DNA of 64,000 bases from the NCBI GenBank assembly GCA_963815775.1, contig CAWFIB010000006.1, forward strand, positions 1-64,000, read 5' to 3'. The translations under genes and the position numbers were made by a program. How positions within the stretch are numbered: position 1 is the first letter of the stretch; each line of letters begins with the position of its first letter. The stretch is from CAVVDY01 sp963815775 (lineage in GTDB: Bacteria > Acidobacteriota > Terriglobia > Terriglobales > Acidobacteriaceae). The notes under the pieces are model-generated. The model searched no databases. It was not told the origin of the DNA and worked only from the letters and a program-made list of their open reading frames with translations. Positions 8,712 to 17,100 of the stretch are shown here, piece by piece.

Positions 8712-9144
8712 GGGAGTGTCCTTCCGCTGCCTTCTGCAACAGCAGCCTTCGCTTGGGGCAGGGGTTCGAAGAGGTCAAGGACTCGCGCAAAGCCACACTA
8801 TGTCCGAATCGCAGAAAAGTCCACGGAAATCTGGAGTCGAGTCACAACCCCAGGCTGCCGCAGGTTGAAGCGAGAGACCGAGTTCCCAAGCGCGTTTCGC
8901 TTTCCTGCCGGGCCACAGTGAAGCAAACTACCGCGGCAAGCGATTTGCCCTGAGCGCAGCCAGACCCGCCAGCAAAGTGGCTTCGGGCTGCTAGTCTTGC
9001 CACAGGATGCCCTTCGTAGCACAATGAACCCAAGAAGCGCCCTGAACGGCAGCTTTGTGCTGTCCCCGTTCTCGACTTCAACAGTGACCTTCCAGGCCGC
9101 TGCCAAGTACGGGCGATGTCAAAGTCGAGGGGGAGTCCGACAGT
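8712..9144. other. Divergent intergenic region, TssB-TssC fusion gene and kinase gene
   Basis: These 433 bases separate two diverging genes and probably contain both promoters. The overlapping short frames on the plus strand read like low-complexity shadows. I see no convincing RNA structure or repeat. Confidence 0.35.
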
Positions 9145-12100
9145 TTGTCGGACCAGGACCTGCAGCAAGGACAAATGATTCCGGTGGCCAACCGACCAGT
9201 CAGGATTGGTAAATACGAAATTACCGACGTGATCGGAGAAGGCGGCATGGGCGCCGTCTACAAGGCCACCGATCCTCGCATCGGCCGCACCGTTGCGATC
9301 AAGGTCATCAAGGGCGACTTCTCCGACAATCCCGAATTGTTGAAGCGTTTCTATCGCGAAGCGCAAGCCGTCGGAAACCTGCAACATCCGAATATTGTCG
9401 TGGTTTATGACTTGGGCGAGGAGGACGGCAGCCCGTACTTGGTCATGGAATACCTGAACGGTATTCCTCTGGACAAGGTCATCGCGCAGCGCCAAAGCGT
9501 GCCCGTCGTGCAGAAGCTCGGCATTGTGATCGAGGTTCTGAACGCTCTTCATTACGCCCATCAGCACAATATCGTTCACCGCGACGTCAAACCGGCGAAC
9601 GTCATGGTGCTTAGGGATGGAAAGGTAAAGCTGCTCGACTTTGGTATCGCCCGCGAAGGAGATCTGGGACAGACCAAGACCGGGCAGGTCATGGGCACCA
9701 TGTGGTACATGTCCCCCGAGCAATTGAACAGCGAAGCCGTGGATGGGCGCAGCGATGTTTATGCCACCGGCATTCTGCTCTACGAATTCCTGGCCTACAC
9801 CCTGCCATTCGACCCCCGCGACATGACGGGGATGATCGTCAAGCGCTTACGAGGCGATCCCACTCCGCCCCTGTCCAAGTACCTGGAATCGTACCCCCTG
9901 GAACTTGACGAAATCATCGCCCGGGCGCTGACGCTGGATCGCGAGCAACGATTCAGCTCTGCGGAGGAATTCGCTTTTGATTTGTCGCGACTTCAGGAGC
10001 GGCTGAAGCGTGACATGGTGAGCCACTTTGTCGATGAAGCGCGGGCATTCATTGCCAAGTCTGAGCTGACCCGAGCGAAGGACCTGTTGTCGCAAGTCCT
10101 TCAGATCGATACCCAGAACCCCACGGCCAAGCAGCTTTTATACGAGATTCAGCAGACGCTGCAAAAAGCTGCTCGCGGCGAAAAAGTACACGAGTTGCGC
10201 GCCCGGGCAGAGGAAGCGATTTCTGCCAAGCAATGGGAGCAGGCGGACAGCCTGTTGGACCAGGCCATCAAGCTTGATTCCACCGATCCTGACTTACTCA
10301 GCCTGAGAGCACAAATCGAGCGTGCTAAATCCAGGGCCCAGCAGGTGAAGAAGTTGCTCACGCTGGCCAAGGTGGCTCAGCAGACCGGTGAGTTGGTGGT
10401 TGCGAAAAAAGCTGTGGATGACGCTCTCATGCTGCATCCACAGGACACCGACGCCCGGATGATGCAGTCGGCCATCGCCCGACAGCTTATCGAATACGAG
10501 AAGCAACGCCAAGTCCAGCAGTTTCTGGAGGCGGCACGCCGCGAGATCGCCGCACACCAATTTGCGGCGGCTCGGGAGAACGTGGACAAGGCCAAGGCCA
10601 TTGATCAGGCCTATCCCGAGATTCCAGGCCTCGAACGGATGCTCAAGGCCGGGCTGGATCAGGAGACTCGGCAGCGCGAGCTGCTCCAGGTTTGCAGCCA
10701 GATCGAACAGGAAGTGAATGCCAATCGGCCGAAGGCTGCGCGCGACATTGCCGCGAAGGCCATGCGGAAGTTTCCTGGCGAGCCGGACATCATGCGGCTG
10801 AAGGCAGCGGCCGAGGCTGCGATCGAAAAAGAAGAGCGGCGCCTCTACATCGACGACCGTATTGCGACAGCCTCTCGGCTGATCGACGGCGGCGAGGCGA
10901 CGCGGGCGCTGCGTCTGCTGAAGGACGTCGAACGGGAATATCCCACCGACCTGCACCTTCGCGAGTATCTGGAGGTTGTCCGTCAGGCCGCCGCTAGCGA
11001 GAAAACCGCGCGTGCCAAGGCGGAGGTACTGCAAAAGGCGCGAGACGCGATGCGGAGCAAGAGCTTTGCACAAGCCATCAGCGTGCTGGAAGGCGGCCTG
11101 GTCCAATTTCCCGAAGATGCTGAGATCAAAGATCTGCTCAACGCTGCTCGGGAAGAGTTCGAACGACTGGAAAAGAAAAAGCAGGTGGAGGAGGTCAGTA
11201 AACAGGCGCAAAGCCTCCTCCATGCGCGCGCTCACACGGACGCCATTCGGCTGCTGGAACGTACCGCCGCCCAGGTCTCTGATCCGGAGCTTACAAACCT
11301 ACTGCAATACGCCAGGCAAGAGGCCGCGAAGTTCCACGCCGCTGCGCACCAGGCTAGCGAGCAGGCTGCCCAGATGCTCAGCCTGGGGCAGCACGCCGAG
11401 GCGGTCACTTTTCTCGAAGCCCAAGTCGGCAAGTATGGGAAGAATGCCGATTTCCAGGTTCTGCTGGAACAGGCGCGAAAACAAGCGGAGGAGGCACAGC
11501 GGGCGAAGGAAAGATTGCGAAGCACGCTGCAAGAGGCCCGAGCAAAGCTCAAAGCGCAGGACATTTATGGTGCGGAAGCTCTGTTGCGCGTGTGCGAGCT
11601 TGACGCTCCCGACGAACCTGATGTCATGGCTCTTGCCATCGAGATTGAGGAGGAGAAGAAGGCCGAAAAGCGCCGCCAGGATGAAGCCGCTGAGCGTGCC
11701 GCGCGCGAGAAACAAGAAGCCGAGCGCCGGGAGGCAGAAGAGGCGCAACGCGCGTTGCTGCTAAAGCAGGACGAGGAACGTCGCCGACGAGAGGCAGCGG
11801 AGCGTGAACTTCGGCAACAAAAAGAAGCGGCAGAACGTGAACTCCAGAAGCAGAGAGAAGCGGCAGAGGCCGCGGCGCCACCGCTATCGACCGAGAGGGA
11901 AGCCGCCACCATTCTGGATGTCCCCGGTGCTCAGGCAGCCTCACCCGCGGCTGTCCTGCCACCCGTGGCGGCGGCTTCACCACGTGAGGAGGGTGCTCCC
12001 CTTTCACTGGCAACCGACATTTTCAGAACTCCGGTTGAGCCGGAACGCGCCGAAGCGATCGGACAAACGGCGGTGGACCTCCCCGCCAGAAAGATCCCCG

Positions 12101-13758
12101 AACCTCCGAAGGCTCCCCCCGGTAAGAAAGAATCGAAGAAAACGACGACGGCGAGCCAGCCTTCGGCTGCTGTAGCCGAAACTGTCGTTACGCCCATCCC
12201 AGCGACGCCCTCCAAGGCTGCTCCCCTGCGGATGGAGGCAGTGGTCGAAGAGCCCAAACCAGCGCCACGCCCGTCGACTCCTCCGCCGTTGGAGCCGCCT
12301 CCACGGGAAGTTCGCCCTCCGGGCCAAAAGCGGCTGCTGGTGATAATAGGCGGGGCGATAGTCCTGATTCTGCTAGTGATCGCGCTCGTTTTCTTCCTGC
12401 ACAGTAATAAACAGCCTACGCCGGTGGCCAACAAGGAAGTGACTCCGGCCGTCGTCCCGCAGCCTGCTCAACCTTCTCAGCCAACCAGCGCTTTGCTCAA
12501 AATCGTCGCGCCTCCGGGTGCCAAATTCCGTCTGGGAGATATCAGTAAGACGATCGGCCCTGACGGTACTGCTGAAATCGAGACAAAGCCTGGTAAGTAT
12601 CAGTTTGAAATCAATGCCCAGGACTTTAAGCCCTACTCGGCGAAGGTAGAGCTCAAGCTGGGCCAAAATGAACCTCTGACTCCCCCTCTGGAGCCCTTGC
12701 ATGCCGAGAAGTTCGGAACCCTGCTGGTTCGAGCGAATGTCGACCACTTTGATGTGCTCGTCGATGGCCAGCTCAAGTCCAACAGCGGAGGTGGAAAGCA
12801 AGCGAAGCTGAAGATCTTGCAGGGGACGTACAAGGTACAGATCAAGAAATCCGGCTATATCGATTCTGCGCCGCAGTCGATCGACATTGTTGCGAATGAG
12901 GACAACAGGACCCCGCTGTTCGATTTGAAGCCCACCCCGCCGACCGAGGCCACTCTAACAGTCACCGTCCGGCCAGCAGGCAGCATACGCATTGACGACG
13001 GATCTCCCATCCCTTTGCCGAACGGTTCATATACCGGAAAACTCAGCCCCGGTTCCCACAAAGTCGAGGCCAGTGCCGACGGATATCAAACGAAAACGAA
13101 AGAGTTGACGGCCAAGGCAGGCGAAACCCTGCCTTTGGCGTTTGACCTGCCGATCATCCCGGTTGCCAAACCGCAGCCGACGATCACCGTCAGCGCCGTC
13201 CCTGACAACATCGAGCAGGGAAAATCAGCTACCGTTCGCTGGAATGCGCAAAACGCCACCCAAGTCACCATCGACGGTTTCCCAGGAAGGTCGTTTGATC
13301 CCAACGGCCAGATGGATGTAACTCCGGACAAGGACACGACCTACACGCTGATTGCCAAGGGCCCCGGAGGGGAGAAGATGGGGCGTGTAAAAATCAGCGT
13401 GCGGGCCAAAGTCACGCCCCCACCTCCTCCGCCGGCTCGGGACGAGAAGCCCTTCATCCTTGCTGCTATCAAGGCATGGTCTTCGGCTTATGAGAGTAAG
13501 GATGGCCAGAAGATCAAAGAAGCGTTTCCCACAATATCTCAAAATTTCGAAAGGGGGATAAGAGCAATACCGACGGCTATCAATGTGGTCTACCAGTGTG
13601 GTGATCCGAAGATCACTGGAAATAACACAGCAGAAGCTTCCTGTACCGAGTCTGTAGCTGTGGTTGGCGGTCCCCCCCCAAGGCCGAGGCATGTTTCGGT
13701 ACAGTTGGCGAGGAATGGGGAGAAGTGGACAGTGTCTGCCATCGCGGGATCGAAGTAG
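9145..13758 (+). CDS. Giant transmembrane Ser/Thr kinase with TPR-like array, PEGA repeats and NTF2-like tail (PpkA-like)
   Basis: I use the TTG at 9145 (GGGGGAG upstream); an ATG at 9175 with AAGG is an equally good start. The 1537-residue protein has a Hanks-type kinase domain at about 22-290 (GEGGMG loop, VAIKVIK lysine, HRDVKPANVM catalytic loop, DFGIA, SPEQL). A long TPR-like helical array covers about 300-820, and a charged Glu/Arg-rich coiled coil about 831-912. A Pro/Ala-rich linker follows. One membrane span lies at about 1062-1085 (LLVIIGGAIVLILLVIALVF). The outside part has three PEGA-like repeats (about 1118-1332), an Ig-like segment and a C-terminal NTF2/SnoaL-like domain. In T6SS loci such kinases (PpkA) phosphorylate Fha-type regulators and trigger firing. 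The periplasmic part is a plausible sensor. Target unknown. Confidence 0.93.
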   Translation: MSDQDLQQGQMIPVANRPVRIGKYEITDVIGEGGMGAVYKATDPRIGRTVAIKVIKGDFSDNPELLKRFYREAQAVGNLQHPNIVVVYDLGEEDGSPYLVMEYLNGIPLDKVIAQRQSVPVVQKLGIVIEVLNALHYAHQHNIVHRDVKPANVMVLRDGKVKLLDFGIAREGDLGQTKTGQVMGTMWYMSPEQLNSEAVDGRSDVYATGILLYEFLAYTLPFDPRDMTGMIVKRLRGDPTPPLSKYLESYPLELDEIIARALTLDREQRFSSAEEFAFDLSRLQERLKRDMVSHFVDEARAFIAKSELTRAKDLLSQVLQIDTQNPTAKQLLYEIQQTLQKAARGEKVHELRARAEEAISAKQWEQADSLLDQAIKLDSTDPDLLSLRAQIERAKSRAQQVKKLLTLAKVAQQTGELVVAKKAVDDALMLHPQDTDARMMQSAIARQLIEYEKQRQVQQFLEAARREIAAHQFAAARENVDKAKAIDQAYPEIPGLERMLKAGLDQETRQRELLQVCSQIEQEVNANRPKAARDIAAKAMRKFPGEPDIMRLKAAAEAAIEKEERRLYIDDRIATASRLIDGGEATRALRLLKDVEREYPTDLHLREYLEVVRQAAASEKTARAKAEVLQKARDAMRSKSFAQAISVLEGGLVQFPEDAEIKDLLNAAREEFERLEKKKQVEEVSKQAQSLLHARAHTDAIRLLERTAAQVSDPELTNLLQYARQEAAKFHAAAHQASEQAAQMLSLGQHAEAVTFLEAQVGKYGKNADFQVLLEQARKQAEEAQRAKERLRSTLQEARAKLKAQDIYGAEALLRVCELDAPDEPDVMALAIEIEEEKKAEKRRQDEAAERAAREKQEAERREAEEAQRALLLKQDEERRRREAAERELRQQKEAAERELQKQREAAEAAAPPLSTEREAATILDVPGAQAASPAAVLPPVAAASPREEGAPLSLATDIFRTPVEPERAEAIGQTAVDLPARKIPEPPKAPPGKKESKKTTTASQPSAAVAETVVTPIPATPSKAAPLRMEAVVEEPKPAPRPSTPPPLEPPPREVRPPGQKRLLVIIGGAIVLILLVIALVFFLHSNKQPTPVANKEVTPAVVPQPAQPSQPTSALLKIVAPPGAKFRLGDISKTIGPDGTAEIETKPGKYQFEINAQDFKPYSAKVELKLGQNEPLTPPLEPLHAEKFGTLLVRANVDHFDVLVDGQLKSNSGGGKQAKLKILQGTYKVQIKKSGYIDSAPQSIDIVANEDNRTPLFDLKPTPPTEATLTVTVRPAGSIRIDDGSPIPLPNGSYTGKLSPGSHKVEASADGYQTKTKELTAKAGETLPLAFDLPIIPVAKPQPTITVSAVPDNIEQGKSATVRWNAQNATQVTIDGFPGRSFDPNGQMDVTPDKDTTYTLIAKGPGGEKMGRVKISVRAKVTPPPPPPARDEKPFILAAIKAWSSAYESKDGQKIKEAFPTISQNFERGIRAIPTAINVVYQCGDPKITGNNTAEASCTESVAVVGGPPPRPRHVSVQLARNGEKWTVSAIAGSK

Positions 13759-14098
13759 TTTCGGGGCCGACTCCGCTCAAGGACTGGCGGGTGGTTCCGA
13801 ATATCGACGCCTACCGATCCGTAGCAATTGAACCGCCCCCGCCCACCACCTTTGTGCTGTCTAATAAGTCTCGGCGTTGCGTTTCCGCTTTTGGCAACAC
13901 TCGTCAACCTCCGCGGACCAATCCTTCACCAGCGCAAGAATATACAATCCTTAAAGGTAAGCCACCAACTCCAATTCTCCGCTTAAACAGCGGCAATTTG
14001 CCCTGTCCCAGCCATCCTTCCATTGGCATTCTCTAATGGCGATGCAACAAAAAGTCCACTGTTAGCTTGCAACTTCAGCATTTCAAGTCTATTTTTTA
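13759..14098. other. Intergenic region without recognisable gene
   Basis: The 340 bases between the kinase stop and the promoter of the surface-protein gene are T/C-rich and have no coding character. No terminator with a T-run was found after the kinase gene. Confidence 0.35.
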
Positions 14099-14127
14099 TT
14101 GACTTGCTGAACTGTTTTTGCTACTTT
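14099..14127 (+). promoter_or_regulatory. Probable sigma-70-type promoter of the FG-GAP/Ig surface protein gene
   Basis: TTGACT (14099-14104) and TACTTT (14122-14127) are spaced by exactly 17 bases, with a TGC extended -10 element. They lie about 73 bases upstream of the chosen ATG (14200) in an otherwise T-rich region. Transcription would give a leader of about 65 bases. Confidence 0.55.
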
Positions 14128-14199
14128 CGGGCCTCCCCGAAGGCAGCAACTGTTTTCAGTACCTACAATCTGGGTCTCCTTGACTTCCGGAGGTTACTG

Positions 14200-17100
14200 A
14201 TGGCTCGCCACCGTCATTCGCTCACTCCTTGCTGGGTCTTTTGCGCTGTAATCTCACTGGTTGTCTGCGGACTCTCACCGGTGGTTACGGCCCAAGCGCT
14301 TTCAGGTGCAACTCCAGCGCGAAGTCAATCCGTCGCAACTCAGGCCCCGGTGCAGTCTGGCTTGGCCTCCGTGCAATCGGTAAACGTCCAGTCGGCAACC
14401 CAGGCAAGTTCGACCCAGGCTGCGGTACAGTCCACCTCGGCACAGTCGTCCCGGTCCACGAGCACGCCGGCCAGCGTGCAGTCGGGTGGCACGTCGACAG
14501 CAGCTTCGGCCAAAGCTGTAACCCCCAGCCCAGCGACCTTCCTGGTTGCCACCGCCCTTTCGGTGAGCGGAACACCCGCCGCGGTTGCGACTGGTGACCT
14601 CAATGGCGACGGAAAGCTTGACCTGATCGTTCTCAACTCCAGTACAGGCAAGCTATCGGTGATGCTGGGAAAAGGCGATGGCACATTCGCAGCGCCTGTC
14701 GACTACGCAGTCGGCACGCAACCCACATCTCTGCTGACCGCCGACTTCAACGGTGATGGCAAGCTGGATGTCGCCATTTGCAACCAGGCCGATGGGACGA
14801 TCAGCGTTCTGCTCGGCAATGGAGACGGCACTCTGCAAACCCAGGCTGTCTATGCGGTCGTGCCGGGAGCCAACTATCTTGCCGCAGCCGACTTCAACGG
14901 CGACGGCAAGCCCGACCTGGCTGTCGCTGCGGCGGCATCGCAAACCATCGGAATACTACTCAACAGCGGCAACGGAACCTTCGCCAAGGCGACTCCGTTT
15001 GTCACCGGCTCCAGCCCCAATGCGCTCGCGACCGCAGATTTCGATGGCGACGGTAATCAGGATGTAGCTTCGGCCAACGCCGACGGTACCATCAGTCTCC
15101 TGCTTGGACGTGGGGATGGCTCATTCCGCTCGCTTACCTCCGTGTCGGCGGGCAACGCGCCGCTCTCTTCTGTGGTTTCTGGAGACTTCAACAACGACGG
15201 CAAGACCGATCTGGCCGTCACGCAGTCGGGAACGAAGCTGGTCACCGTTCTGTTAAACAATGGCAGCGGGAGCTTCGCCAAGGGTGCGACCTATAACGTC
15301 GGCAGTAATCCCGCGCAAATCATCGTCGCCGACGTAAGCGGCGACAGCATTCCTGACCTCATAACCGCCAACCAGGCGGCGAATACCTTTAGTGTGCTGA
15401 TTGGCAACGGCGATGGCACTTTCCAAAGCTCGATCGACTTTGCGGTCGGGAAGTCACCGTCAGCTCTCGCCGCAGGCGATTTTGACGGCGATGGACGCAC
15501 CGATCTCGCGGTAGCCAATTTCGCCGACAAATCGGTAAGCGTCCCGTTAGGTAATGGCGACGGAACCTTCAAGGCTGCGCGCGTCTATGGAGCCGAGCTG
15601 GCACGCAAGGCCATCGCTGTTGGCGACCTCGACGGAGACAGCAAGCCGGACCTGGTGGTGACCAATTTCTGTGGCGGCGACGCGGCCTGCGCCGGCAATG
15701 GTACGGCGAGCGTCCTGCTGGCAACTTCCGATGGCAACTACAAGGCTGCGGGAAATTATCCGCTGGGCGTCGGCCCAGTGTCGGCCGCGTTGGCCGACCT
15801 GAAGGGCGACAAGAAGCTCGACCTGATCGCCGTCAACAAGGGCGACAAAACCGTCACCGTCCTGCTGGGCAACGGAGACGGGACCTTCCAGTCCGCGCTG
15901 ACGTATTCGCTGCAGAACAGCCCTGCGGCTCTCGCGGTGGGCGACTTCAACGGTGACGGCAAGATCGATCTCGCCGTGGCTGGCGATTGTGGATCGACTG
16001 CTTGCGCGCGGCCTGGCCAGCTCACCCTGATGCTCGGCGCTGGCGATGGCAGCTTTGTGACCGGCGCGAGCTATTCCGTCGGTTACGGGCCGGTCTCGGT
16101 CGCGGCCGGCGACATCAACGGTGACGGGATTCTCGACCTGGTTGTCGCCAATGCCTGCGGCGTGGACAGCAGTTGCAAAGCCAAGGGAACTGCGACGGTG
16201 CTTCTCGGCGACGGCCATGGTGCATTTCAGCCGGGTACGGAAATGTCGCTCGGCATGGGTCCGTCTTCAGTCGCGCTCGGTGATCTGGTCGGACGCAAGG
16301 TTCTTGACCTCGCCGTGGCTTACCGCGGAGACAACCAGGTTGCCGTCTTGGCAGGCAAGGGCGACGGAACCTTCAACAAACCTGTCACTTACGCAGCTGG
16401 AACTGCACCGTCGGCCGTAGTTGTCGCCGACTTCAATGGAGACGCGAAAGCCGACGTCGCCGTTGCAAACTCCAAAGACTCGACGGTCAGTGTCCTCTTC
16501 GGCAAGGGCAATGGAACCTTGCAGACGGCAGTCGCCTATCCGGTCGGCGCCGGTCCGGAATCGCTGGCCGCGGTGCAAGCCGCCCAGTCGGCACCGGTCG
16601 ACCTCGTGGCCGCCAACGGCACCTCCGGCTCTACCCCCATGGGCAGCGACGTGACCGTGCTCAAGAACCTGACCCCTGCGGATAAACCCGACAACGTTCT
16701 GAAGAATCTGGGCCAGATCAACGCAACAGGTAGCACAACGACACTTAAACTCACAATGGGGATGAACCCTTCCAATTACGGCGACCCTTTGCAATTCACC
16801 GCCACAGTAACTGCTGACGGATCAAACGGCCAGCCCACAGGATTTGTAAAGTTCGTTGATGATGCGAACCGCGGCAATTCGATTCCCAATTGCGACAAAG
16901 TCCCGCTATCCGGCGGCACCAATCCCAAGTTGGCTATAGCTTTCTGCACCAGCAGCGTAGGTAAGCAGAATCTACTGTCCGGAGGTCCACACCAGCTCAA
17001 AGCCAAGTACTTCAATGGGAATTACGACAATTCCGAGTCAATGCCCGACTTAGAGCAGGATGTAACCAGGGTCAAGCCCACGTTCGAGCCGCTGATGCTG

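Noticed and set aside
8842..9723. A 293-codon minus-strand open frame over the kinase start
   Set aside because: It is the reverse of the well-supported kinase domain and has no own family signal.
10294..11235. A 313-codon minus-strand open frame within the kinase gene
   Set aside because: Low-complexity shadow of the TPR-like array on the other strand.
15547..16218. A 223-codon minus-strand open frame in the FG-GAP region
   Set aside because: It mirrors the DxDxDG repeat codons in antisense and is not a separate gene.
14580..16520. Periodic DNA repeats that could look like a CRISPR array
   Set aside because: The periodicity is about 180-200 bases, in frame, and codes for FG-GAP blades; there are no short identical repeats with unique spacers.
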